Assembly: GCA_949738935.1 (NCBI GenBank)
Contig: CATJCJ010000292.1
Location: 1 to 53,143, forward strand
DNA from: an uncultured Eubacteriales bacterium
Lineage (GTDB): Bacteria > Bacillota > Clostridia > Lachnospirales > CAG-274
DNA length: 53,143 nt
Reading direction: 5' to 3'
Shown here piece by piece: positions 42,806 to 52,300 of the stretch (position 1 is the stretch's first letter; each line of letters starts with the position of its first letter). Made by a program: the position numbers and the translations under genes. The notes beneath the pieces are model-generated. The model was given only the letters and a program-made list of their open reading frames with translations. It did no database searches and was not told where the DNA came from.

Positions 42806-43174
42806 TCATTTTTCTTTTTTAACAATAGCCTTAATCCTGTCAAAAGACTCATCGCTGATAACATGCTCAACACGGCAAGCGTCCTGAGCGGCAACTTCAT
42901 CGCCGACCCCAATAGATATAAGATACTCGGTAAGAATTAAGTGCCTCTCATAAATTTTCTCCGCAATCTCCTGCCCCGACTCAGTAAGCAAAATTTGATT
43001 AAGCCCGTCCACTTTCACATGTCCAGCCTGTTTAAGAACAGACATAGCCTTGCTAACACTCGGTTTTGAAAAATTAAGCTCATTAGCGATGTCAACAGCT
43101 CGAACGTAGCCGTTTCTCAACTTCAAAATCAAAATAGTCTCAAGATAATTTTCTCCCGATTCCTGAATTTTCAT
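42806..43174 (-). CDS. MntR/DtxR-type metal-dependent regulator
   Basis: The 122-residue protein has an N-terminal winged helix (ESGENYLETILILKLRNGYV, then IANELNFSKPSVSKAMSVLK) and a dimerisation and metal-binding region (LTESGQEIAEKIYERHLIL, DACRVEHVISDESFDRI), with Glu, His, Cys and Glu ligands placed as in MntR. It lacks the C-terminal SH3-like domain of DtxR, as MntR does. It likely represses Mn or Fe uptake genes when metal is plentiful. The ATG at 43174 has GGAGG nine bases upstream. It starts 19 bases after metH and is probably in its operon; why is unclear. No metal transporter is in the window. Confidence 0.85.
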   Translation of the reverse strand: MKIQESGENYLETILILKLRNGYVRAVDIANELNFSKPSVSKAMSVLKQAGHVKVDGLNQILLTESGQEIAEKIYERHLILTEYLISIGVGDEVAAQDACRVEHVISDESFDRIKAIVKKEK

Positions 43175-43193
43175 AAACCAATTCCTCCAAATC

Positions 43194-45590
43194 TCAACCA
43201 AATACTTTCTGAGCATAACCAACAGAGGCAAGAGCGTCTTTTCCATAAAAATCAGCACCAATCACGTCAGCGTAATCCTCATTCAAAACAGCTCCTCCAA
43301 CCATAATTTTACAATCAGGCTTAACTTTTCGAACCGCTTTTATAGTTTTTTCCATATTAACAACTGTTGTGGTCATAAGCGCGCTAAGTCCCAAAAGCTT
43401 AATATCCTCCTCAACCACCTTATCGGCTATAACAGAAACCGGAACATCTTTTCCGAGGTCAATAACATCAAAACCATAATTTTCAAGAAGAGCCCTTACA
43501 ATATTTTTTCCAATATCATGAATATCCCCCTCAACAGTAGCGATAACAATTTTTCCTTTTTTCTCCTGAATAGAACCACTTTGGCTCAAAAACTCAGAAA
43601 TAGCGGAAAAAGCGCTTTTAGCCGTTTCAGCGCTCATAATAAGCTGAGGCAAAAAATATTTACCTTTTTCATATCCGTCTCCCACAATATCAAGAGAGGA
43701 CACAATATAATCATTAATAACTCTCATAGGCTCTTTTTGTTCCTCAGTGAGAAGCCTTTTTGTTTCCTCAAAAGCGCCGTCTTTAACACCCTTAACAATA
43801 AGTTCTTTAAGAGACGGCTCTTTTTTTCTGACAGCGGCGACTCCAACGGTAAGTCCCGCACCCAAGTCAATATTCAAGTCACTTTGACGAGAGATATATT
43901 CCGAGCAGCCGGAATCAATTCCATACAATATATTATAAGCGCTTATAGTGTCAATCATAGGTTTTGACAAAGGATTTATTATACAAGCGTTAAGCCCTGA
44001 CTGAAGAGCGAGAGCCAAAAAAGTAGTATTAACAAGACTTCTGTTAGGAAGGCCAAATGATATATTTGAGATACCCAAAACAGTTTTAACCCCAAGCTCA
44101 TCTCTGACAAGAGTCAATGCTCTTAAAGTTTCCCGAGACTCTTCCTGCTGAGCGCTCACAGTCAATGTAAGGGTATCAATAATAATATTTTTTTTAGATA
44201 TACCATATTTCTGAGCTGTCTCAACGATTTTACGGGCGATATCAAGACGGCCCTCAGCGGAAGGAGGAATACCATCCTCATCAATACAAAGTCCAACAAC
44301 AACTCCGCCGTATTTTTTAACAGCGGGAAAAACCTTTTCCATAATTTCCGCTTTACCGTTTACAGAATTCACAAGAGGCTTACCATTATAAACTCTAAGA
44401 GCCTTTTCAATAACCTCAGGTGTGGAACTGTCAATTTGAAGAGGAAGATTTACAGATGCCTGAATTGTTCTTATAGCCTCAATCATCATTTCCGTTTCAT
44501 TAATTTCAGGCAAACCCACGTTTACATCAAGAACATCAGCGAAATTATCTGCCTGAGACAACGCCTCTCCAAGTATATAATCCATATTACGGGATTTAAG
44601 AGCTTCCTTAAATTTCTTTTTTCCGGTAGGATTAATTCTCTCACCTATAACAATAGGTTTTTTATCTATAACAACAGCTTTAGAATAAGAGCAAACAACT
44701 GTCAAATCCTTTTCAGAAACAGACGGAGGAACAATATCCCGACAAAGCTCAACAGTTTTTTGAATATGTTCCGGGGTTGTCCCACAGCATCCACCGATAA
44801 ACCAGGCCCCCTCCTCAGCGAATTCTTTCATACACAAAGCGAACTCCTCAGGTGAGACATCATAAACAGTTTTTCCATTCTCAATTCTTGGAAGTCCGGC
44901 GTTGGGCTGAACAAGAATAGGAATAGAGGCTATTTTAACAAGCTTGTCAAAAAGGCTCTTAATTTGAACAGGCCCAAGACCACAATTAATTCCCAAAGCG
45001 TCCGCGCCAAGCCCCTCAACAAGAGCCGTCATAACAGCAACGTCTGCTCCCGTAAGAGCGAAACCTTTCTCATCAAAGGTCATAGTACAAATAACCGGCA
45101 AAGAAGTATTCTCCTTAATAGCCAGCAACGCCGCCTTAACCTCATACGTATCAGACATAGTCTCAAGAATAACAAGGTCAGCCCCCGCCTTTTCCCCGGC
45201 GACAGCCGAGCGTTTATAAATCTCATAACAATCCTCAAAATCAAGTTCTCCAAGAGGCTTAAGAAGCTTTCCGACTGAGCCCATATCAAGAGCGATAAAT
45301 TTATCTTTCAGCTCCAAAAGAGCGATAGCCTGTTTAACATTGTCTATTCCATATTTAATAATTTCCTCAACGTTATCATATTTTGTCGAATACGCTCCAA
45401 AAGTGTTGGCTGTTATAATATCAGCGCCCGCTTTAAGGTAACGCATATGAATATCAATAACGATTTCAGAGTTTGTAATATTAAGAGTTTCCGGCAATTC
45501 TCCGGTTTTAAGCCCGCTTTTTTGAAGCATAGAGCCCATAGCTCCGTCAAAAAACAAAATTTTTTTCCCAAATAAATCTTTTATACTCAT
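43194..45590 (-). CDS. metH: Cobalamin-dependent methionine synthase, short form
   Basis: Transfers a methyl group from methyltetrahydrofolate through cobalamin to homocysteine. The 798-residue protein has the homocysteine domain (~1-290) with zinc ligands Cys ~202 (CGLGPVQ) and Cys-Cys ~266 (GGCCGTTPEH); the pterin domain (~305-585, IGERINPTGKKKFKEAL); the helical cap (~600-670) and the cobalamin domain (~675-798) with EGDIHDIGKNIV, its His (~690) being the cobalt ligand. The ~350-residue SAM-dependent reactivation domain of E. coli MetH is missing, as in many Clostridia, so a separate activator is expected. The ATG at 45590 follows AAAGGA. mntR-like follows. Functional link to cobU-cobS through B12. 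Confidence 0.92.
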   Translation of the reverse strand: MSIKDLFGKKILFFDGAMGSMLQKSGLKTGELPETLNITNSEIVIDIHMRYLKAGADIITANTFGAYSTKYDNVEEIIKYGIDNVKQAIALLELKDKFIALDMGSVGKLLKPLGELDFEDCYEIYKRSAVAGEKAGADLVILETMSDTYEVKAALLAIKENTSLPVICTMTFDEKGFALTGADVAVMTALVEGLGADALGINCGLGPVQIKSLFDKLVKIASIPILVQPNAGLPRIENGKTVYDVSPEEFALCMKEFAEEGAWFIGGCCGTTPEHIQKTVELCRDIVPPSVSEKDLTVVCSYSKAVVIDKKPIVIGERINPTGKKKFKEALKSRNMDYILGEALSQADNFADVLDVNVGLPEINETEMMIEAIRTIQASVNLPLQIDSSTPEVIEKALRVYNGKPLVNSVNGKAEIMEKVFPAVKKYGGVVVGLCIDEDGIPPSAEGRLDIARKIVETAQKYGISKKNIIIDTLTLTVSAQQEESRETLRALTLVRDELGVKTVLGISNISFGLPNRSLVNTTFLALALQSGLNACIINPLSKPMIDTISAYNILYGIDSGCSEYISRQSDLNIDLGAGLTVGVAAVRKKEPSLKELIVKGVKDGAFEETKRLLTEEQKEPMRVINDYIVSSLDIVGDGYEKGKYFLPQLIMSAETAKSAFSAISEFLSQSGSIQEKKGKIVIATVEGDIHDIGKNIVRALLENYGFDVIDLGKDVPVSVIADKVVEEDIKLLGLSALMTTTVVNMEKTIKAVRKVKPDCKIMVGGAVLNEDYADVIGADFYGKDALASVGYAQKVFG

Positions 45591-45760
45591 AACTTCAATC
45601 CTTTTCACGTTGTTATCATAAAAACAAAAAGTAAATACAGTATACCCCTTAATCATATAAAAAAACAAGGAAACGCTCACCAAAGCGGCATTTCCCCAAA
45701 TTTAATTTTTATTTTCCCAAAACTCGCAAATAATTGATACCAAAGACAGCGCCTAAAGTT

Positions 45761-46810
45761 TTAATCAATAATCTTAGCCTTTTCCTCTTTTTTAAGCTGT
45801 TCCAAAAGTGACGCGGTAAGCTGAGTATCAAGATAGTTAAGCCCGCGATTAACAAACTCAACAACTTTTTCTCTCAATGTCGCGTTTCTCATTTTATAGG
45901 CGACAATATCATACAAATTAGCGATATGTAAAATTCTGGCTCCCAAAGGAATATCAAGCCCCTTAAGACAAAACGGACCATATCCGTTAAAAGTCTCAAA
46001 TTGGTACTTTACATTATCAGAAAGAGGTGTTGAGAGAGTAATATTCTCCAAAATCCTTTCCGAAAAATTCGCTTGAAACATTCTAAGAGAATTATAGTCA
46101 GCGTCATATCTTTTTATTGTTTTAAGACGTTCTAATTCCTCATCAGACATAGCGAGTTTTCCGACATCATGCAAAAGAGCGGATTGAACAAGTACCTTCA
46201 AATCCTCCATTTCCAAAGAAGCGGCTTTTCCAATCATCTCAGCGTATTTAGCGACTCTGTGAGAATGGTCACCCTTATCAGGGTCACGCAAATCACAAGC
46301 ATCGGCGAAAGCGTTCAAAAGTTTATCATAGTTTTCATATTTCTCACTATATAAGTTTTCATACTTATAGTATAATACCTCATAATTTTTACTAAGCTCA
46401 GCGTTAACTTTATCTTTCTCATAACTTTTTATAGCCTCAAGAAGAGTAAGCATCAAATCCTTATTATCCCATGGCTTCAACATATAGCGGTAAATACCAG
46501 CTTTATTTATGGCGTTAATAATTCCATCTATAGCGGAATATCCTGTCAGCATAATTCTCTTTATTCTGGGGTCGCGTTCTCGAACTTTTATAAGAAGTTC
46601 GTCACCTTTCATAATAGGCATAATATAATCGCTTATAAAAACAGAGACATCCCTGCCAGCAGCGATACAATTATCAAGAATTTTAAGAGCGTCAGGTCCG
46701 CTTTGAGCCTTTTCAATCAAATAATTATTTCCAAACCAGGCCTCAAGCTGTTCATATAACATGGTCAAAAGCAACTTTTCATCATCAACGCATATTATTG
46801 TTGAGCGCAT
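45761..46810 (-). CDS. Response regulator with degenerate HD-GYP output domain
   Basis: The 349-residue protein joins a receiver domain (~1-135: CVDDEKLLL, accepting Asp near 62 in VFISDYIMP, MLTGYS, LKPWD) to a coiled linker (~135-175) and an HD domain (~175-345). HSHRVAKYAEMIG and LLHDVGKLA (His ~213) keep the HD pair, but the second motif, usually HH-x-x-x-D/N-G-x-GYP, reads YQFETFNGYGPFCLKG: the His pair and the Pro placement are altered. It may bind but not cleave cyclic-di-GMP, or act on something else. GGGAGGGG precedes the ATG at 46810. No sensor kinase is adjacent. Confidence 0.82.
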   Translation of the reverse strand: MRSTIICVDDEKLLLTMLYEQLEAWFGNNYLIEKAQSGPDALKILDNCIAAGRDVSVFISDYIMPIMKGDELLIKVRERDPRIKRIMLTGYSAIDGIINAINKAGIYRYMLKPWDNKDLMLTLLEAIKSYEKDKVNAELSKNYEVLYYKYENLYSEKYENYDKLLNAFADACDLRDPDKGDHSHRVAKYAEMIGKAASLEMEDLKVLVQSALLHDVGKLAMSDEELERLKTIKRYDADYNSLRMFQANFSERILENITLSTPLSDNVKYQFETFNGYGPFCLKGLDIPLGARILHIANLYDIVAYKMRNATLREKVVEFVNRGLNYLDTQLTASLLEQLKKEEKAKIID

Positions 46811-46921
46811 AAAATACCCCTCCCTAAGCCTCCTCAAAAAAGAACGCTATTTTTTATTTAATTATACCACAAATAACCTCAGCACACAATACGCAAATTT
46901 GAAATCACTCTAAAACTGTAT

Positions 46922-47042
46922 TAAGAGTCTATCTAAAAACTATTAAAATTTCATTCAATGAAAATAATATCATTAGCATTGAATTAAATATTTTTTTCAG
47001 ACAATATTTGTATCAATAATAAAGTTTCGAAAGAAGTCTAAT
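46922..47042. mobile_element. Composite TIR element: family A left half joined to family F right half
   Basis: 46922-46975 matches family A (CTATCTAAAAACTATTAAAA, then AATAATATCATTA). From GCATTGAATTAAATATTT to TTCGAAAGAAGTCTA it matches the right end of the family F element at 49025-49196. The junction shares TTTCATTCAATG-like sequence with family F. Confidence 0.75.
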
Positions 47043-47053
47043 AAAATAATCAG

Positions 47054-47082
47054 TTGACTGAATAATTCCATTGATATATTAT
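47054..47082 (+). promoter_or_regulatory. Sigma-A-type promoter for purK-pth
   Basis: TTGACT (47054-47059) and TATTAT (47077-47082) are spaced by 17 bases, ~75 bases before purK and 12 bases after the composite element. Confidence 0.55.
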
Positions 47083-47157
47083 ATATATATTAGCCTTAGA
47101 GCGTTTCCTGTAATCTAAGGAAATAATAACAATAAATATAGATAGAGGTGTGGTACA

Positions 47158-48318
47158 GTGAACAGCTTAAATAAAAAAATCGGAATAATAGGCGGCGGTC
47201 AGCTTGGAAAAATGATGATACAAGAAGCTAAAAAAATGGGATTTTATATAACTGTCCTAGACCCAACGGAGAAATGTCCATGTGATAGTATATGCGATGA
47301 ACATATAATAGCCGACTTTGACAATAGAGAAGCGATACGACTTCTCTCCTCAAAATCAGATGTTGTAACATATGAGTTTGAGCATATCGACTATAAAGAA
47401 CTTATGGCGTTAGAAGCTGAGGGTAAAAAAATATACCCAACAGCAAAAAGCCTAAAAATAATACAAAACAAAATGACCCAAAAACAAGCTTTAAAAAAAG
47501 GCAATATTCCGACAGCGGATTTTATAGCTACAAAAACAGAGAACGAAATATATAAAGCGGGAGAAACATTTGGCTATCCGTTTATTTTAAAAACCTGCAC
47601 AGGGGGATATGACGGAAAAGGAAACGCTTTGGTAAAAGACAAAGAATCTGTTACTGAAGCCTTTAAAGCTCTGGGAAGCGGAAAAACACCTTTAATGGCC
47701 GAAAAATTTGTAAACTTCAAAATGGAGATTTCTGTTCTCGCCTGCCGAGGCTTAACAGGAGAAACAAAAGTTTATCCTGTCGGCGACAACCGCCACATAA
47801 ACAACATACTTCACGAGACAATAGTCCCCGCGAAAATAAATGAGGATACAACTGAAAAATCAATGGAACTCGCGGAAAAAGTAATGGAAGTTTTTGAGGG
47901 AATAGGAATGTTTTGCGTAGAGATGTTTGTAACGGAGGATAATGATGTTTTAATAAATGAGGTTGCCCCAAGACCCCATAATTCAGGGCACTATTCGATA
48001 GAGGGCTGTATCACAAGTCAATTTGAGAATCATATAAGAGCGATAACGGGGCTTCCTCTTGGAAGCACAAAGCTCATAAGACCGACAGTAATGATAAATC
48101 TGCTTGGGGAAGAAAGCTCAACAGGAACAGCGGAAGTTGTCGGCGCTGAGGACGCGCTAAAAACAGAAGGATTAAAACTTCACATATACGGTAAAAAAAT
48201 AACATCTCCAAGACGAAAAATGGGTCACCTGACTGTCACGGCAAAAGACATAGACTCAGCCATTGAAAAGGCCGAAAAAGCGTTTGAGAAAATAAAAATC
48301 ATCTCAAAGGAGAATTAA
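47158..48318 (+). CDS. purK: 5-(carboxyamino)imidazole ribonucleotide synthase
   Basis: PurK carboxylates AIR with bicarbonate and ATP in purine synthesis. The 386-residue ATP-grasp protein starts IGIIGGGQLGKMMIQEAKK, the family signature, with VTYEFEHID near residue 78, LKTCTGGYDGKGN in the ATP-binding loop, and FVTEDNDVLINEVAPRPHNS with the metal ligands. It starts at GTG seven bases after GAGGTG. pth follows after one base, so the two are co-translated. No purE is nearby, although PurK needs a class I PurE to use its product; purE must be elsewhere. Confidence 0.95.
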   Translation: MNSLNKKIGIIGGGQLGKMMIQEAKKMGFYITVLDPTEKCPCDSICDEHIIADFDNREAIRLLSSKSDVVTYEFEHIDYKELMALEAEGKKIYPTAKSLKIIQNKMTQKQALKKGNIPTADFIATKTENEIYKAGETFGYPFILKTCTGGYDGKGNALVKDKESVTEAFKALGSGKTPLMAEKFVNFKMEISVLACRGLTGETKVYPVGDNRHINNILHETIVPAKINEDTTEKSMELAEKVMEVFEGIGMFCVEMFVTEDNDVLINEVAPRPHNSGHYSIEGCITSQFENHIRAITGLPLGSTKLIRPTVMINLLGEESSTGTAEVVGAEDALKTEGLKLHIYGKKITSPRRKMGHLTVTAKDIDSAIEKAEKAFEKIKIISKEN

Positions 48319-48319
48319 A

Positions 48320-48898
48320 ATGCGTATAATAGTTGGACTGGGAAACCCAGGAAATGAATATAAATGGACAAGACACAACGTAGGTTTTGAGGTAATATCA
48401 AAATTAGCCTATGACTATAATATAGAGATAAACAAATCAAAATTCAAAGCTATGATTGGCGATGGAATTATAGACGGACAAAAAGTATTATTGGTAAAAC
48501 CACTGACATATATGAACTTAAGCGGAGAGAGTGTTATACAAATAATAAACTTTTACAAAGAGGATATAGAAAACCTCATAGTTATATGTGATGACATAAA
48601 TCTTCCCATTGGAGGAATACGAATACGTCAAAAAGGGAGTGACGGTGGACAAAAAGGATTAAGAAGCATAATCTCAACACTTAACACAGACACGTTTCCC
48701 AGAATTCGAGTAGGAATAGGAAGCAAACCCAACGGCTGGGACTTAAAAAATTATGTGTTAAGCAGATTTACAGAAGAAGAAAATGCCGACATAATAAAAG
48801 GGATAACTGACGCCGGCAACGCCGTCATAAAAGTCATAAACGGCAAAATCTCAGATGCCATGAACACCTACAATAAAAAAACAAAAGAAAAACATTAA
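48320..48898 (+). CDS. pth: Peptidyl-tRNA hydrolase
   Basis: Frees tRNA from stalled peptidyl-tRNA. The 192-residue protein shows GLGNPGNEYKWTRHNVGF with the catalytic His near 20, KPLTYMNLSG, CDDINLPIGGIRIRQKGSDG with the conserved Asp ~95, and IRVGIGSKP. Length is usual. It begins one base after the purK stop, with AAGGAG overlapping the end of purK. In many Firmicutes pth is directly followed by mfd, as here, although a 415-base block of repeats separates them. Confidence 0.96.
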   Translation: MRIIVGLGNPGNEYKWTRHNVGFEVISKLAYDYNIEINKSKFKAMIGDGIIDGQKVLLVKPLTYMNLSGESVIQIINFYKEDIENLIVICDDINLPIGGIRIRQKGSDGGQKGLRSIISTLNTDTFPRIRVGIGSKPNGWDLKNYVLSRFTEEENADIIKGITDAGNAVIKVINGKISDAMNTYNKKTKEKH

Positions 48899-48913
48899 AA
48901 ATTTTATGGAGTA

Positions 48914-48986
48914 CTGAGCGTATCTAAAAACTAAATTTTAAGTTGATTGACTATACACGTTATCATAAGTTTTCAAATACACTCTA
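48914..48986. mobile_element. Family B remnant (~73 bp) containing an isolated family C end
   Basis: GAGCGTATCTAAAAACT and AAGTTTTCAAATACACTCTA are the two ends of family B. Between them is AAGTTGATTGACTATA (48940-48955), the right end of family C. Confidence 0.72.
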
Positions 48987-49024
48987 ATCTTATTTTTCAA
49001 ATTTATAGCAATTCAATTTATTAA

Positions 49025-49196
49025 TAGACTTCTTTCGAAACCGCAAAATTATGCCAATGCAACAATAAAATATTTCATTCAATGTTTTAGTAAAAGGCGT
49101 TTTGTTTTTTAAACGCCGAAAGCGTTAAAAAGCATTGAATTAAATATTTCTTTCAGACAATATTTGTATCAATAATAAAGTTTCGAAAGAAGTCTA
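49025..49196. mobile_element. MITE-like element, family F (172 bp, perfect 17-bp terminal inverted repeats)
   Basis: TAGACTTCTTTCGAAAC (49025-49041) and GTTTCGAAAGAAGTCTA (49180-49196) are exact inverted copies with TA ends. An inner stem has AAAAGGCGTTT and AAACGCCGAAAGCG. Flanked by AGCAATTC-type sequence at 49013. Confidence 0.87.
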
Positions 49197-49200
49197 ATAA

Positions 49201-49270
49201 TAAAATTTAGAGTTAAGCCCTTTTTAGAGGGCTTGCTGATATGAGCGGAGCTCACATTTTTTTGCTCATC
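49201..49270. repeat. Fold-back repeat family H, short remnant
   Basis: TTAAGCCCTTTTTAGAGGGC and GGGCTTGCTGATATGAGC match the hairpin core of family H. It lies just upstream of mfd, whose ribosome site follows at ~49300. Confidence 0.6.
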
Positions 49271-49313
49271 TTTTTATTGTTTTGCTGTAACCGCTGAGGA
49301 GGAGGTAATAAAA

Positions 49314-52300
49314 ATGGAAAACGCGCTTTTGGAACCGCTGACAAAAATGGAAAATTTCATAGAACTTACCAAATCGGTTTCAAATGGGCAAACCCCGGTT
49401 CTAGTTTCAGGGGCTTTAAGCTCACAAAAATCTCATTTAATAAATGGCATTTTAAATTCTTTAAACGCGCCGTCGCTGATAGTAACCGAAAACGAACTAA
49501 GAGCGAAAGAGATATATGAAGACCTTCAATTTTTCAAAAAAAACAACGTTATGCTGTATCCGTCAAAAGATATAATTTTTTACAGTGCGGACATCAAAAG
49601 CACGGATATAATAAAAAACCGTTTTGAGATAATCAGTAATATCGCTTTTAACAACGAAAATGAAAATAAAAATAATTTCTCAATAGTTCTTTCTGTCGAG
49701 GCTCTGTTTGACAAACTTGTTCCAAAATCTCGTTTTAAAGACTTCATAATTAAAATTGAAGAGGGAATGTCTCTTTCTATTGATAAACTTTGCGAAAAAC
49801 TAATATTTATGGGATATGAGCGCTGCGAACTTGTTGAGGGAGGAGGACAATTCGCTTTAAGAGGCGGAATAATGGATATATTCCCTTCCGTTTCAAAATC
49901 AGCCGTAAGAATTGAGTTTTGGGGCGATGAAGTTGACACAATTCGAAGTCTTGACAGCTTTTCCCAGCGTTCGGTCGAAAGACTCTCAGAAGTGACAGTT
50001 TATCCGTGCAGAGAGCTGGTTTATGACGATAAAGAACTCTCTGAGGCAATCACGAAAATAAAAAAAGAATTCAAATCAACTTTGTCATTAATGACAAAAA
50101 AATCAATGTCAACAGAAATTGAAAATATAAAAGAATATATAGGGGAAGCGATAGAAAACTTAGAGGAAAATAAAAGTATCTCAGGAATCGACAGATATAT
50201 CAACTTTTTTTATGAAAACCACGAAAGTCTTTTAGACTATCTTCCAAAAGACACAATAATCATATATGACGAGCCAAACAGAATAAAAGAACGCTCAAAA
50301 AGGGTTTTGTCCGAATTCTCAGAAAGTATAAAAGGCCGAATAGAAAAAGGCTCAATGCTTCCGTCCTCGGTAAATATAGTTTTTTCTTACGAGGATATTC
50401 TAAAAAAAAGTTCTGATTTTAAAGAAATACTTTTTTCAGGAATAGTAAAAACCATCAAAGACTTCAAACCAAAATCCATTTATGATTTTCTTATAAAATC
50501 ATCCGGAATATTTAAAAACAATTTTGAGATGCTTCTTGAAGATATTAGGTTTATGGTTTCAAAAGACTACCGAATTATTTTTCTCGCAGGAAACACAACT
50601 CGTTGTGAGCGGATTGTAAAAGAGTTAAACTCAAACGATATAACAGCTTTTTTCTCTGAAAACCCTGAAAGACTTAAAATGAGCAAACGAGTTGTATATG
50701 TCATAAGAGGAAGTCTTCACAGCGGATTTGAATACGTAAATGAAAAATTCGCGGTAATAAGCGATAAAGAAATTTTCGGAGCTGAGAAAAAAAAGCGAAA
50801 GCCAAAGAAAAATAAAAACGGAATAAAAATAGAAAATTTTTCTGATTTAAAACAAGGCGACTATGTTGTTCACGACAATCACGGAATAGGCATTTTCAGA
50901 GGTGTTGAAAAAATAACGACAGACGGAATAACAAAAGACTATATAAAAATCGGCTATGCTGATGACGGAAACCTCTATGTCGCGATAAATCAAATGGATA
51001 TGGTTCAAAAATATATAGGCGGGGAAGCGAATCTGCCAAAGCTCAATAAACTTGGCGGCACTCAGTGGACAAAAGCAAAAACCAAAGCAAAAAAAGCAGC
51101 GTATATTCTGGCTCAAGACCTAGTCGACTTATACGCTAAAAGACAAGGGATAAAAGGCTTTGTCTATTCGGAAGACACCATATGGCAAAAAGAATTTGAG
51201 GATTCTTTTCCATTTGACGAGACAGACGACCAATTAATAGCGATAGAAGATGTAAAAAGAGATATGGAAAGCGGAAAAGTTATGGATAGACTAATCTGCG
51301 GAGATGTTGGCTTCGGCAAAACCGAAGTAGCTCTCAGAGCGGCATTCAAAGCGGTACAAGACTCAAAGCAAGTGGCATACCTTGTTCCGACAACAATTCT
51401 GGCCCAGCAGCATTTCAATACATTTATTTCCCGTATGCGTGACTTCCCGGTAAAAGTGGAGATGATGTCCCGATTCCGCACGCCAAAGCAGCAAAAAGAC
51501 ATTATAAAAGGGCTGAAAAACGGCAGCGTTGATATCGTTATCGGAACCCATCGAATACTGTCAAAAGACTTGGAGTTTAAAAATTTAGGACTTATAATAG
51601 TTGACGAGGAACAGCGTTTTGGAGTCGCCCACAAAGAAAAAATGAAGTCAATAAAAGACAATGTAAATGTTTTAACTCTTACTGCAACTCCAATTCCAAG
51701 AACACTTCATATGAGTCTAACTGGAATAAGAGACATGAGCATACTAGAGGAACCGCCAAACGAGAGGCTCCCGATTCAGACATATGTTATGGAATATAAT
51801 AACGAGTCTGTAAAAGACGCCATTCACAGGGAATTAGCAAGAGGCGGACAGGTATATTACCTTCATAATCGAGTAAAAAACATTTCAGAGACAGCGTCAA
51901 GACTTCAAAACCTTGTTCCTGAAGCTGTAGTGGCGTTCGCTCATGGTCAAATGAGTGAACGGGAGCTTGAAAATATAATGCTTGAGTTTATGCAGGGAAA
52001 CATAGATGTTCTGGTATGCACAACAATAATCGAAACAGGGCTCGATATTCCAAACGTAAACACAATTATAATCCAAGACGCCGACTGTATGGGTTTATCA
52101 CAGCTTTATCAGCTCAGGGGCAGAGTAGGACGTTCAAACAGAAGCTCATTCGCTTATCTTATGTATAAGAAAAATAAAGTCTTACAAGAAGTTTCCGAAA
52201 AAAGGCTCCAAACCATAAAAGAATTCACTGAATTTGGCTCAGGATTTAAAGTGGCGATGAGAGACCTTGAGATAAGAGGAGCCGGAAATCTTCTTGGAGC

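Noticed and set aside
42712-42912. Short frame ending in a peptide that recurs at 52730-52924
   Set aside because: The shared peptide comes only from the duplicated non-coding family H repeat read in one frame.
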